NCBI RefSeq assembly: GCF_001306135.1
Contig: NZ_LGKP01000042.1
Location: forward strand, 1 to 64,000
Reading direction: 5' to 3'
Length of the DNA: 64,000 bases
Origin: Herpetosiphon geysericola
GTDB lineage: Bacteria > Chloroflexota > Chloroflexia > Chloroflexales > Herpetosiphonaceae
The notes under the pieces were generated by a model. It did not search any database. It was not told the origin of the DNA and worked only from the letters and a program-made list of their open reading frames with translations. The translations under genes were made by a program, and so were the position numbers. Positions 1-8,710 of the stretch are shown one piece after another. The stretch's first letter is position 1; each line of letters begins with the position of its first letter.

Positions 1-55
1 AAGACGGAAGTCCGACGATGGATGTGCTTACCAACCATCAACAGGAGTTCCGTCC

Positions 56-961
56 ATGCCTAGTATACCATTTTCTGATGTGATGACCATGCTGTATGTG
101 CTGGTTGATGATTGGTATCAATCAACCAACCGTTCTCCCAAGGCAGCTGCCCCAGGGCCGGCTCCCGCCCTCGCGCCAAGCGAGGTGCTCACCATTTTGT
201 TGGCAATGGATCTGGTACCCTTTCCCAGCGAACGCGGCTTCTTAGGATTTCTCCGGTCAACGCATGGCGATCTATTTCCAACCCTGCCGCACCAAAGTCA
301 ATTTAATCGCCATGCCCGCCGACTGTGTGGTCTGCTCGAACCCGTACGTCGCTCATGGCTCGCGTCATGGGCCATGGTGGACGGCCCACAGGTCATCCTT
401 GATACCAAACCGATTCCGGTCATGGGCTATACGCGTCCGAAAACCCGCAGCGATTTCGCTGGAAGCGCGAGTTATGGCTATTGTGCCAGCCGAAAATTAC
501 CGTATTTTGGGTATAAACTGGTGATGCTCACGACCCTCGATGGCATTCCGGTGGCCTATGACCTTGTACCGGCCCATACCGATGAGCGCGCCGCTGCGGA
601 CGAAATTCTGGACCAGATCACCAATGCCGACGTGTGGGCGGATAAAGGATTTCTCGGTGAACAGTGGCATCAGGAAGTCCGAGCCACCACCGATAATCGC
701 ATCTGGACGGCCAAACGCCACAACCAACGGCAGAATCCTGCGCCATTTGATTCCCTGCTCGGGTCGATCCGCGAACGGATCGAAGGGACGTTTCATGAAC
801 TGCAAAACACGGGACGGAACAGTGAGCGCTTGTTGGCCAAAACGGTGGAAGGCTTGGTAACGCGCATTGCCAGTAAGGTGACGCATCTCGTCGTGAAGGC
901 CGTGTTGCGTGCGCGATTTGGCATTGATGTCCTCACCTTTACCGTGATCAAAGAAGTCTAA
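56..961 (+). CDS. IS982-family transposase
   Basis: A 301-residue DDE transposase that would catalyse cut-and-paste movement of its insertion sequence. The acidic triad fits IS982: D116 in VILDTKPIPV, D196 in VWADKGFLG and E243 in RERIEGTFHEL. These motifs and the total length are typical of the family, so the gene looks intact. AGGAG lies 8 bases before the ATG. The left inverted repeat would fall at or before the window edge and I could not define the right end, so the boundaries of the element are not given. It is the only gene on the plus strand in the first 2 kb and is followed by AT-rich genes on the other strand. Confidence 0.88.
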   Translation: MPSIPFSDVMTMLYVLVDDWYQSTNRSPKAAAPGPAPALAPSEVLTILLAMDLVPFPSERGFLGFLRSTHGDLFPTLPHQSQFNRHARRLCGLLEPVRRSWLASWAMVDGPQVILDTKPIPVMGYTRPKTRSDFAGSASYGYCASRKLPYFGYKLVMLTTLDGIPVAYDLVPAHTDERAAADEILDQITNADVWADKGFLGEQWHQEVRATTDNRIWTAKRHNQRQNPAPFDSLLGSIRERIEGTFHELQNTGRNSERLLAKTVEGLVTRIASKVTHLVVKAVLRARFGIDVLTFTVIKEV

Positions 962-1004
962 CTCACATCAGGCGTATAGATCTATTCAATCAGGTAGTCT
1001 ATGA

Positions 1005-1712
1005 TCATTGTTCATCCCAGAAAGGATTCATTTCTTGTTTTATCTCACTCCCATCTAATGGGATGTACCATGTTTTTTCAAGTCCTCTTCGAGTTCCAGT
1101 TACACAAAATAAGGCACTATCGTTATTAACAAATCGGATATTTAAGAAATTTCTTGCCTCAGCCCATTTTGCATAGCCATTCTCACACGTCTCTGTACAA
1201 AGAATTCTTATCGTCTGTGAATAAATATCAAAAATTGCAATACTTTCTTTCCAATCTACCGTATTTATTAGATTATGGTCTGGCGCTTTGCCTTCATTAT
1301 CAATGATATACGTACCTGGAATAGAGGATGGGGAGAAATCGGATGCGAAGCTATAGGCAATAAACCTATTATTTAATGAAAATACCGGTTTTTCATAGAC
1401 AATTTGATTATCTGGTGATGAAAAGACAGGTATTGTACTCTTCATAGTAAATAAGTAAAATTTCTTTTGGTCCCAATCACTAGTATTTTCATAGATTCGA
1501 TTGGTGAAACTTCTTGTAAAATTATGAATATACAGTACCATATGTATGGTATCGAGCGAATTTACTAATGCAACTTCAAATCTTCTTTCAGTTTGAATTA
1601 AATCTTTATAAAAATAAGTAGTATTATCTCGCAGAATTATTTTCTCATCATCATAATGATACCATTGCTCACCCCAAGTAAAGTCCGAAGGTTTAATATA
1701 TTGATTAAACAC
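1005..1712 (-). CDS. Hypothetical protein, C-terminal part of a frameshifted gene
   Basis: 235 residues from a GTG that has no convincing ribosome-binding site. The sequence is AT-rich, with many aromatic and short beta-strand-like stretches that could form a propeller or beta-sandwich, and it has no recognisable catalytic motif. In frame upstream of the GTG the sequence still reads as a helical segment, ERVIENIQNV, which would continue the coiled coil of the ORF at 1726-1980 if one A were removed from the A7 run at 1742-1748. I therefore regard it as the C-terminal half of a gene spanning 1005-1980 (about 324 residues). It has a lower GC content than most of the window. Function unknown. Confidence 0.55.
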   Translation of the reverse strand: MFNQYIKPSDFTWGEQWYHYDDEKIILRDNTTYFYKDLIQTERRFEVALVNSLDTIHMVLYIHNFTRSFTNRIYENTSDWDQKKFYLFTMKSTIPVFSSPDNQIVYEKPVFSLNNRFIAYSFASDFSPSSIPGTYIIDNEGKAPDHNLINTVDWKESIAIFDIYSQTIRILCTETCENGYAKWAEARNFLNIRFVNNDSALFCVTGTRRGLEKTWYIPLDGSEIKQEMNPFWDEQ

Positions 1713-1725
1713 GTTTTGGATATTT

Positions 1726-1980
1726 TCAATGACGCGTTCTATTTTTTTCTATTCTCTCAAGAATATTAATAGAAAATAATGATTCAGGAAGGTGATTAAG
1801 TCTTATAAGTTTTTCGTCGATAGAATCTATTTCCTTTTGTATACCATTAATTGAATTACGTATTTCGATTGGAATATTAATCCCATATTGAGCCTTAACC
1901 TCATTAAGATATCGTAAATTATCATTATGCGTGCTGCGCTGCGTTAGAAGGGATTCGATCTCTTTTTCTATTTCATTCAT
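1726..1980 (-). CDS. Short coiled-coil module, N-terminal part of a frameshifted gene
   Basis: 84 residues, preceded by GAGG 9 bases before the ATG. The sequence contains NLRYLNEVKAQYGINIP followed by helix-forming residues. The same pattern (NL..L..Q...YG...P..L.N.I, then a charged helix) occurs in the proteins at 3238 and 4342, so it is a shared N-terminal coiled-coil module and not a free-standing protein. The reading frame ends just after an A7 run (1742-1748). Deleting one A joins it to the downstream ORF as a continuous helix. The split may be a decayed gene, phase variation or transcriptional slippage; the sequence alone cannot tell. Such modules are known as adaptors on bacterial conflict and signalling proteins, but that role here is inference. 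Confidence 0.55.
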   Translation of the reverse strand: MNEIEKEIESLLTQRSTHNDNLRYLNEVKAQYGINIPIEIRNSINGIQKEIDSIDEKLIRLNHLPESLFSINILERIEKNRTRH

Positions 1981-2299
1981 TTGGGCTAACCTCTATTCTT
2001 AATCCATTGAAGATTATATTCATCGTATTGACTTTCTATTTCTATAATACAATACATCCGTATCTTTCGATAATGAAGTAGTTAAGATCTAATTTTTCTC
2101 TACAACCAGAAAATCACTGCTATTGTAGGCCGTCACAAATACTGAGATTTCCCCATGCTGAATGTATCAAGTTTCATCACAAATTAGCGATGTGTGTCAG
2201 ATAGTGAGACTGGACTATAACGTTTTAAACCTATAGATTTTGATTCAGATCCTCCTGTCCATCTATTGTGCATGATTAATCATCATTGGTAAGATATTG

Positions 2300-2349
2300 C
2301 ATACAAAGGTGGGTATTTTGACGGCCGTCAAAATACCCACCTTTGTATG
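2300..2349. repeat. 50-bp perfect palindrome with no spacer
   Basis: The two 25-bp arms are exact reverse complements meeting at ACGG|CCGT (centre between 2324 and 2325), and symmetry stops at 2299/2350. No T-run follows on either strand, so it is not a normal intrinsic terminator. The right arm contains TTGTAT (2343-2348), a plausible -35 element with TATGTT at 2367-2372 as -10 (18-bp spacing) for the gene at 2409. It could be an operator overlapping a promoter, a cruciform site, or the relic of a mobile element end. Confidence 0.8.
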
Positions 2350-2372
2350 ATTAAAACATGTACTTCTATGTT
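2343..2372 (+). promoter_or_regulatory. Candidate promoter overlapping the palindrome
   Basis: TTGTAT (2343-2348) and TATGTT (2367-2372) are separated by 18 bases and lie upstream of the two-gene unit starting at 2409. The -35 box falls inside the right arm of the 50-bp palindrome, so a factor bound there could block RNA polymerase. The assignment rests on hexamer similarity and spacing only. Confidence 0.35.
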
Positions 2373-2408
2373 ATGATAGCTTTATGAAGAGGAGAACGAG
2401 ACACATCA

Positions 2409-2744
2409 ATGAGGATACTGATGCCAGCTAACCGACACTCCCGAAAGCCGAAGCATAGCACGCCACCAAGTACGCTCCTTGCCTATCCATCCACACTCAC
2501 ACTCAAACCGGGTGATCTCGAAGCGTGGAGTGAGCAGGTAAGCGACTATATAACCACAATTCATGATCGTGCAGCCACTGTTGGATTACGGCTTAAGTAT
2601 ATGGCGAATGAATCAACCAATTTTGATACGCCCATTGGTATATGGTATGTACTCAACGGTAACGAAATTGTGCTTGAAGGTACCGAGGTTGAAGCCTATG
2701 ATTATATCGAGGCAATCATTGAGGATCAGGTGATTCGTTCGTAA
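2409..2744 (+). CDS. Hypothetical protein
   Basis: Up to 111 residues with a basic N-terminus and an acidic C-terminal half (VEAYDYIEAIIEDQV). No membrane segment, signal peptide or known motif is seen. Two starts are possible. The ATG at 2409 lies about 15 bases after GAGGAG. The ATG at 2421 (MPANRHSRK) has GAGG 6 bases upstream and may be the better start. It is followed 40 bases later by another small gene on the same strand and probably forms an operon with it. I do not recognise the family. Confidence 0.6.
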   Translation: MRILMPANRHSRKPKHSTPPSTLLAYPSTLTLKPGDLEAWSEQVSDYITTIHDRAATVGLRLKYMANESTNFDTPIGIWYVLNGNEIVLEGTEVEAYDYIEAIIEDQVIRS

Positions 2745-2784
2745 GCCCTATAAGAAAACTCTTAAACTGTAAAAGGAGGATAAG

Positions 2785-3069
2785 ATGCAAATTGATGCGC
2801 TATTTACCGAATTAGCCAAGATCGATGGTGTACGTGAGGTAGCGAGAGTCGTAGAAACGTTTGAAATCGTGAGAAATGCAACGGATGGACGGGTGCAACG
2901 CGTTACCGTTCAAATCCTTGATAATGGTACACGGGCAAATCCGCACTATCGCTATGCCTGTTTTGCAACTGCGGATGATGGGCGTAGCGCTGCGGGCAAT
3001 CCTGATGAATCGATTGAAATGGCGTTCGACAATCTGCACTGGGAACACTTAGATTTGCCGCTGGATTAA
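2785..3069 (+). CDS. Hypothetical small acidic protein
   Basis: 94 residues preceded by a strong AAAGGAGG 6 bases before the ATG. It appears to be a compact alpha/beta soluble protein with no signal peptide or membrane segment and no recognisable catalytic motif. It lies 40 bases downstream of the gene at 2409, likely in the same transcript, and a stem-loop follows its stop codon. Function unknown; the good ribosome-binding site and coding character make it a real gene. Confidence 0.7.
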   Translation: MQIDALFTELAKIDGVREVARVVETFEIVRNATDGRVQRVTVQILDNGTRANPHYRYACFATADDGRSAAGNPDESIEMAFDNLHWEHLDLPLD

Positions 3070-3087
3070 GTCTTTTTTTGGATGTTA

Positions 3088-3116
3088 GGGTACTGATTTG
3101 TCCCACAAATCAGCCC
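3088..3116 (+). terminator. Stem-loop downstream of the 2409-2785 unit
   Basis: CTGATTTGT (3093-3101) pairs with ACAAATCAG (3105-3113) around a CCC loop, and flanking GGG and CCC extend the stem across a TA bulge. There is no U-run after it, so it may act as a weak terminator or as an mRNA 3-prime stabiliser. Confidence 0.4.
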
Positions 3117-3182
3117 CTATTCTTAAGAGAATTTAATGCCAATCCATCGTCTTGTATGCTAGTGGAATAAACTGAGAAGATT

Positions 3183-3222
3183 GATGAGTTGAAGAGTCAG
3201 TATTCTCAACTCATCTATTTTA
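3183..3222 (+). terminator. Hairpin with U-rich tail just before the 3238 gene
   Basis: GATGAGTTGA (3183-3192) and TCAACTCATC (3206-3215) form a 10-bp stem followed by TATTTTA, directly upstream of the AAGGAG that serves the ATG at 3238. It could end transcription from the upstream unit, or attenuate the 3238 gene if that gene's promoter lies further upstream. No promoter could be placed between the hairpin and the start codon. Confidence 0.45.
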
Positions 3223-3237
3223 TAAGGAGTTATATCC

Positions 3238-3789
3238 ATGAAGGAATCCTATGGCTATCTCCCGCTCGCCAATCTCTCGGAATTATGGGATATTCATCGT
3301 TTTAACCTCGCACTGCTTGAAAAACAGGCGGCACAGTATGGCTCGGCTGCCGTGCCGCTACTCACGCAGAATGAGATCAAAAACGAACAATTAATCTTAA
3401 AAGAACTTCATGCTGAATTTGATCGGCGCGGCGAGTTACCACAACCCATCAATCCTCAGAAAACAGTCGGTCGGCAATTGTATCAACTTATCTTACTTGA
3501 GGACGAACAACGTGCATTATTGGCGCATATTGCCCAAGCACAACGATCATTGCCACGGTTCGAGCGCCAGCCTGTCACCCTGCTGCAGGTAAATGAAGGG
3601 CCAGATTATATTCATCACCCTGGCTTTGCTAAACGAAAAATTCCTGTTTACCACGGTGATTTAAACGCGCTCGCACGCGAAGGTCTTCTGGTGGCTAGTC
3701 GAACCAGAAAAGGAACTCCTACCTACGATATTACGGCGCATGGGTTTGCGTATGTTGATTATATGATATCACTCCAATCACAATCTTAA
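3238..3789 (+). CDS. Coiled-coil protein with winged-helix-like C-terminus
   Basis: 183 residues with AAGGAG upstream of the ATG. Residues 15-65 carry the coiled-coil module shared with the proteins at 1726 and 4342 (FNLALLEKQAAQYGS, then a charged helix). The last third, including LNALAREGLLVASR and PTYDITAHGFAYVDYM, resembles the recognition helix and wing of winged-helix domains, in which a short hairpin precedes a final helix. This suggests nucleic-acid or protein binding, but no residue proves it. It is cytosolic by sequence. It sits upstream of an FHA/kinase pair, whose FHA protein carries the same module, so it may belong to the same signalling set. Confidence 0.65.
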   Translation: MKESYGYLPLANLSELWDIHRFNLALLEKQAAQYGSAAVPLLTQNEIKNEQLILKELHAEFDRRGELPQPINPQKTVGRQLYQLILLEDEQRALLAHIAQAQRSLPRFERQPVTLLQVNEGPDYIHHPGFAKRKIPVYHGDLNALAREGLLVASRTRKGTPTYDITAHGFAYVDYMISLQSQS

Positions 3790-4021
3790 AGTCTAAAATA
3801 GAAACAAGCACCGAGAAGGAATCAGTATATTCTTTTGGGGTATAAGAGCTATTTGGCCCCTCCGTATGAATGTCCACCATAATCTCAGTTATGTTGAACC
3901 CCGTAATAAAATCGTCAAATAGCTTTTGTACCCCATTAACCCAATTGGATCTGGCGGACGCAATCTGTAATCTTACACCCACTCTGAGCGATGTCCCAAT
4001 ACCCGCACCAATAAAGTACAA
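3731..4021 (-). pseudogene. Possible truncated ORF converging on the 3238 gene
   Basis: An open frame of about 96 codons with protein-like composition (for example FDDFITGFNITEIMVDIHTE) in otherwise empty DNA. Its first possible start is a TTG without a ribosome-binding site, and its end overlaps the 3238 gene by about 60 bases. It may be the C-terminal remnant of a longer gene. No family was recognised. Confidence 0.25.
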
Positions 4022-4341
4022 ACGTTGTTAAGCTGCACAATGATGAGAACATGCCTTCAGGTGCGGCGGTTTCGCTGTCGCATGGGACGTGTCCTCAATA
4101 GATTTTCATTGAACGCGACACTTCCAACTCCCTGCCAGCGCAGCGCTATCCGACTCACGCAAGCCTTTCAAAGCATTGGCTTGACCTTGGCGAACAACCA
4201 AGCGCACGGGAATGCTAATCAGTTACTCTACCATTCTGCCCATCACTAAATAACGGTCATGGGTATTGACGAAGGGTCGCATGAGTTTATCAGGTACATC
4301 ATTGCCTGGATCATTAGCGGTCGATAACCTCTGCGAAAAAG
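3790..4341. other. Gene remnant region
   Basis: This 552-bp stretch between convergent genes holds the weak ORF above. On the minus strand at about 4090-4330 there are two short protein-like frames separated by a stop (DPGNDVPDKLMRPFVNTHDR and ISIPVRLVVRQGQANALKG). I read these as decayed coding sequence of unknown origin. Confidence 0.3.
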
Positions 4342-4908
4342 CTATTTTGTTGGAATGACCTTTTCATATTGGTGAAATAATAAAACCGCTGATTCAGTAT
4401 TTTGGTTCGGTCCCAAGCTGATTTGATCGCCAACCTTCAATTGAAGGCGATCTTGTATTTTATCATCGTTGAGATATGTTCCCCTCCGACTTTCAAGATC
4501 TTGAATAAACATACGTCGGCCTTGCCTGATTATTGCGCAGTGAAGATTACTCACCATACCGTACGTTTGCGCAATGATAATGGCACATTGAGATCGCCCA
4601 ATTGTCACATAATCAAACGCAAGTCCGTGCGTACTTAAGCGTTGATTATCCTTCATCAAGGACAAGTAGGCATATGGAGCGTTGGCATTAATTTCAGCCA
4701 TCGCTATAGGTTCTGCTTGGCGCAACTCGAACTCAGCCATAATTGATTCAATCGCTTGCTGTTCGCGATAAATACTATTATTTAACTCCGTGGAGATGTG
4801 AATCCCAACTTGAGAGGCTTGAATTTCAAGCATACCTAGATTTCTCCGATGGATGTTCAGGATTTCCCGGAGGTCTTTAGTCAAAATTTGTGCATACGAC
4901 TTAGCCAT
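4342..4908 (-). CDS. Coiled-coil FHA-domain protein
   Basis: 188 residues starting at MAKSYAQIL, chosen because AAGGAGGG lies 4 bases before this ATG; the frame stays open upstream but without a ribosome-binding site. Residues 10-65 form the coiled-coil module also found at 1726 and 3238. Residues about 85-180 are a forkhead-associated domain with the phosphothreonine-binding signature: GRS, then SNLH, then the conserved GTYLN loop. FHA domains bind phosphothreonine peptides. The gene is divergent from the Ser/Thr kinase-TPR gene at 5140 across a 230-bp shared upstream region, so the kinase is an obvious candidate partner. Cytosolic; no membrane segment. Confidence 0.85.
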   Translation of the reverse strand: MAKSYAQILTKDLREILNIHRRNLGMLEIQASQVGIHISTELNNSIYREQQAIESIMAEFELRQAEPIAMAEINANAPYAYLSLMKDNQRLSTHGLAFDYVTIGRSQCAIIIAQTYGMVSNLHCAIIRQGRRMFIQDLESRRGTYLNDDKIQDRLQLKVGDQISLGPNQNTESAVLLFHQYEKVIPTK

Positions 4909-5139
4909 AAAACCCTCCTTACAGAGCAACCTGTCGTTACAGTGTTGGTTAATTGCATCTTTGTCATAAGCGAAAATCGCGAACGACTGCAACGACTCTC
5001 ATCATATCGTAAGTTCTGTTGCCTAGCCTCGGCCGTTTGCAAGTGATATATTACCTCAATAGGTCACGTTGCTATCAATCTCTCCCCACTAAAAGTTCCA
5101 TCCATTCTTTGGCAGAACGAGTTTGCGAAGGGAGCAGTC

Positions 5140-8100
5140 ATGATCGAATATCAGGTCGGCGATATTATTCTAGGAGAATATCATGTTTTTCAGGTTTTGA
5201 AAGGCGGACAGGGGATTGTCTACCTCTGCAAAGTCGGTCTGGGAACCGTAGCACTCAAAACCTTCAATAATACAGTGGCGTGGGATACCAATAGGCGCAA
5301 TATGTTTCGCAAGGAAGCTCTGGTTTGGTTAAGATTAGGCTTCCATCCCTACATTGTCCCGGCTTTAGGGTTTCTGATGGTAGGCGAACAACCGTACATT
5401 TTGTCCGAGGCCATAGTCGATTCCGATCAACGGTCTTTTAGCCTAGACACGCTTCTGCAAGAGCGTGGTCAACTTAATAACAACGAAGCCGTCGTGGCTT
5501 GTTGGCAAATAATCACTGCTATGATATTCGTCACGCGCCAAATGCCAGATCTCGTGCACTGCGACTTAAAACCAAGCAATATTCTCGTTGATTCAAGTGG
5601 TACCATGCGTATATCCGATTTTGGTCTTGTCCAAGCGCTCTCCAATCCGCAAGCAGGCTCCATCCCTTATATGTCCCCGGAGCAGGTGCGTGGCACCCCG
5701 CTCGATGCCCGCAGCGATATCTTCGCCTTAGGCGCTATCACCTACGAGCTACTGACAGGCCGCCTAGCCTTTCCTGTCGTGCGTCCAGGGCAAGAGTCGA
5801 GTCCACAAGTCATCTCACAAGCGCTTGCGGATTTGGCCAAGCTTCATAGCACAGGCTATATCCCCGCCGATATCGACTGGCGTGTGCCCTCGGATTTGAG
5901 AGCATGGATCAAACGGTGCTTAGCCAGCAATCCGGAGGATCGGTATCGAGGATGGGATGAAGCGCAAGCAGCGCTGGCATATCTGGCACGAACCCGATCA
6001 ATTGTCCTTGCGCAACCCCCTGCATACGAAGTCCCGCCTCAACTTCTTTTGCTAAAGGCGTTTTCATTCTTCACACTCGGCTATGGGAGTGATGCGTGGG
6101 AGCTTTGCAATGCTCTGTTGGATGCCCATCCACATTATAAAGAAGGCCAGTATTTGAAGATCGTGATGCTGTTTGAAGCGGATGGTGAAGAGGCGCAACA
6201 AGTAAGAAACACATACATCGATCAACTACTGGCCACTGATCCGCACGACGCGCGGTTTTGGATGTTCAAAGCGATGGTAACCGTTCCGGAGGATGATTCG
6301 AGTTACGCTTATGCCCTTGAATGTATCAATCGGGCACTCACACTTGACAGCCAGTTAGCTGATGCTTGGGCTGGACGGGCGATCATCATGGCGAGCTACC
6401 ACGGCACGCTGAATCTTGCCAGTGATACGCCACCACCGCCCGATGATATGATCGAACGAATCATTAACGATATTCAGTGTGCTGTCGCACTTAATCAGGC
6501 GATTTTTGATTTCAATCCAGTCCTCATGCCGATTTTCATCCGATGCTGGCGTTGGCGCTCTTCTCCGGACTACGCTCTACAATTGGTCAGCGAGGGATTG
6601 AGTCGCTATCCCATGTCAACCGGGCTGCTCTTGCAACGAGCTGACATCTTGCTTGATCTAGAACGATTTGAGGATGCACAGGAAGATCTTGATCGTGTTT
6701 TCGCACTTGACGAGAATTCCTTCCAATACGCGGACATTCAGCGAAGAGCCAACCAGCAACGCTGGCCAACGCGTTACGGGCTAAGCGCTGACAACTCTAC
6801 GGGATGGATTGCTTGGTGGGAACAGGCCTCGCAACGCGAACGCGAGCTTGATGCACGCACCAGTGCCGGTTACGATCCGCTGACCTTTGGGCGCAATGTG
6901 GACGACTATGTTTGGCGGGCGAAGTATTATGAAAGCCGAAAACAGCTCGATCAGGCAATCCAAGAAGCGCATCAGGCGCTTATGCTCGACCCTTGGAACA
7001 CCAACCTGCTTTGGCTCAAGAGCACATTGCTCGCTACGATTGATTACAACGAGGAGGTTATAACGCTTCTTGAGCGCGCCCGTACCCTGGAACGGAGCGA
7101 TTTCAATATCCATCGCCTCTATCTAATCATCCTGATTAAACACACCCGCTTTGCCGAGGCTATCACCGAATGCCTGTCGCTCAGTCAGGAATTTCCCGAT
7201 AACCAAGCGCATCTGACGCGCATTCAGCACCTCGCCTATCAACAGCGCGGCTTTTCGCACAATTTCGGCAGTCAAACAGGATTAGACGAAGCGCTGCGGG
7301 ATGCCAATAGCGCTCTACGTTTAGATCCCCGAGCTGGCCTGGCCTACGAATTACGGGGTATGGTCCACATCGAACTGGGGCGATATGAAGCGGCACTTGA
7401 GGATTTTACCCAGGCAATCGCTTACAACGAAGCGCCCTCCAATGCATATGCGTATCGATCAAACCTTCACCTCTCACTTGGCGATCTCCAGAATGCGGTG
7501 GCTGATGCCGAATTGGCGATTGAAGCAAATCCGGAGTCGGGGTATGCCTACAGCATTCGGGCTGACTGTGCTATGCTTGAGCGGCGCATAGTCGTCGCTC
7601 AAGCGGATTATGATCGGGCTGTCCAACTCGAGTCCGATCTTGTACCCGCATATGTCGGCCGCGCGTCCATCGCTTTGATGCAAGGAAACATAGAGGGCGC
7701 TCTAGCCGATTGCGATACAGCCATCGCGCAGATGACTCTCTTTGCGCCAGCCTATCTCGTTCGCGCCGGAGTCCAAATCGCGCTGGGCCGATTAGAAGAA
7801 GCAAACGCCGACCTTGACACATTCATGGAGCTTATACCAAACCCACAGCCTATCTTCGCTGTACAGTTAGCCTATAACCGCGCCGTTTGCTACGTACAGG
7901 AGCAGCGCTATGGCGAGGCCCTTCAACAAATCAATCAGGGACTTCAATATATCGACAGAATCATACCAATAGCGCAGGGGACTTACTCGATACTCTTGCT
8001 CTCGCAACGGGCTCTCTTATATGGCGGCGTATACCAACGCCCACATGAAGCGCTGCGCGATACCGAACGTGCGCTGTCAATAGACTCCCAGATCCCCGAT

Positions 8101-8667
8101 GTCCTTGTGCTACACGCCACATTGCTGATGCAGTGCGATGATTTTGACGGAGCCTTTCAAGCCGTCATTCAAGCTCTTCAGATCGAACCACGGCATGCTC
8201 CTGCGCTTGCGCTTCGCGGTAGTATATGGACGTTCGTTGACGAACTTGATAAAGCCCATGAGGACTTAACGTTGGCTTTAGACCTTGATGATCAAATTCC
8301 TCAGGCCCACTTGGGCATGGGTGTCTTACTGACAAAACGAGGAGAACTCCAAACCGCTTTGATACACCTCGAACAGGCAGCAGCCGCTGGTTTGCTACCA
8401 GCCCATGCTCTGATCGGCGAGATTAAGCAGGCAATCAACCCAACAATGAACGAACATTCTATCGATAAACTACTTGAGATTGCCTTCGAGGCGTTTCAAG
8501 TAGCTAAATCCTTTGAGGAAATCCAGCATATCGTCGCCATGTGCCCACTCATCGCGGATCATCAAATTATGGCACTGCTCGAAGAAGGCATTCAACAAGA
8601 GATTGTCACTGAGGAGCGACCGTTATTTCTTCAGCGCTTGCAATGGCTTCGGCAAGCCATCCTCTGA
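5140..8667 (+). CDS. Ser/Thr protein kinase with TPR array
   Basis: 1175 residues, GGGAG before the ATG. Residues 1-285 form a Hanks-type kinase: glycine loop GGQGIV, ATP-anchoring K40 (VALKTF), catalytic HCDLKPSN (D142), DFG (D160) and a PEQVRG activation segment. The catalytic loop is HCD and not HRD, so it is a non-RD kinase that may not need activation-loop phosphorylation. From about residue 300 to 1120 there are many tetratricopeptide-like helical repeats (LDPRAGLAYELRGMVHIELG type), which usually bind protein partners. No membrane helix is seen, so it is cytosolic. Its divergent neighbour at 4342 is an FHA protein that could read its phosphorylation. Confidence 0.92.
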   Translation: MIEYQVGDIILGEYHVFQVLKGGQGIVYLCKVGLGTVALKTFNNTVAWDTNRRNMFRKEALVWLRLGFHPYIVPALGFLMVGEQPYILSEAIVDSDQRSFSLDTLLQERGQLNNNEAVVACWQIITAMIFVTRQMPDLVHCDLKPSNILVDSSGTMRISDFGLVQALSNPQAGSIPYMSPEQVRGTPLDARSDIFALGAITYELLTGRLAFPVVRPGQESSPQVISQALADLAKLHSTGYIPADIDWRVPSDLRAWIKRCLASNPEDRYRGWDEAQAALAYLARTRSIVLAQPPAYEVPPQLLLLKAFSFFTLGYGSDAWELCNALLDAHPHYKEGQYLKIVMLFEADGEEAQQVRNTYIDQLLATDPHDARFWMFKAMVTVPEDDSSYAYALECINRALTLDSQLADAWAGRAIIMASYHGTLNLASDTPPPPDDMIERIINDIQCAVALNQAIFDFNPVLMPIFIRCWRWRSSPDYALQLVSEGLSRYPMSTGLLLQRADILLDLERFEDAQEDLDRVFALDENSFQYADIQRRANQQRWPTRYGLSADNSTGWIAWWEQASQRERELDARTSAGYDPLTFGRNVDDYVWRAKYYESRKQLDQAIQEAHQALMLDPWNTNLLWLKSTLLATIDYNEEVITLLERARTLERSDFNIHRLYLIILIKHTRFAEAITECLSLSQEFPDNQAHLTRIQHLAYQQRGFSHNFGSQTGLDEALRDANSALRLDPRAGLAYELRGMVHIELGRYEAALEDFTQAIAYNEAPSNAYAYRSNLHLSLGDLQNAVADAELAIEANPESGYAYSIRADCAMLERRIVVAQADYDRAVQLESDLVPAYVGRASIALMQGNIEGALADCDTAIAQMTLFAPAYLVRAGVQIALGRLEEANADLDTFMELIPNPQPIFAVQLAYNRAVCYVQEQRYGEALQQINQGLQYIDRIIPIAQGTYSILLLSQRALLYGGVYQRPHEALRDTERALSIDSQIPDVLVLHATLLMQCDDFDGAFQAVIQALQIEPRHAPALALRGSIWTFVDELDKAHEDLTLALDLDDQIPQAHLGMGVLLTKRGELQTALIHLEQAAAAGLLPAHALIGEIKQAINPTMNEHSIDKLLEIAFEAFQVAKSFEEIQHIVAMCPLIADHQIMALLEEGIQQEIVTEERPLFLQRLQWLRQAIL

Positions 8668-8710
8668 GTGCCTAGGCAAACCAGCGCATGGCCAGACGGC
8701 GTTTATGATA

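Larger units (their letters stand above)
1981..2408. other. AT-rich intergenic region with a long palindrome
   Basis: No gene is visible in these 428 bases between the divergently oriented genes at 1980 and 2409. It holds the upstream region of both and the 50-bp palindrome at 2300-2349. Confidence 0.6.

Noticed and set aside
4025-4249. 74-codon plus-strand open frame
   Set aside because: No ribosome-binding site and arginine/cysteine-rich random composition. The opposite strand has more protein-like but broken frames.
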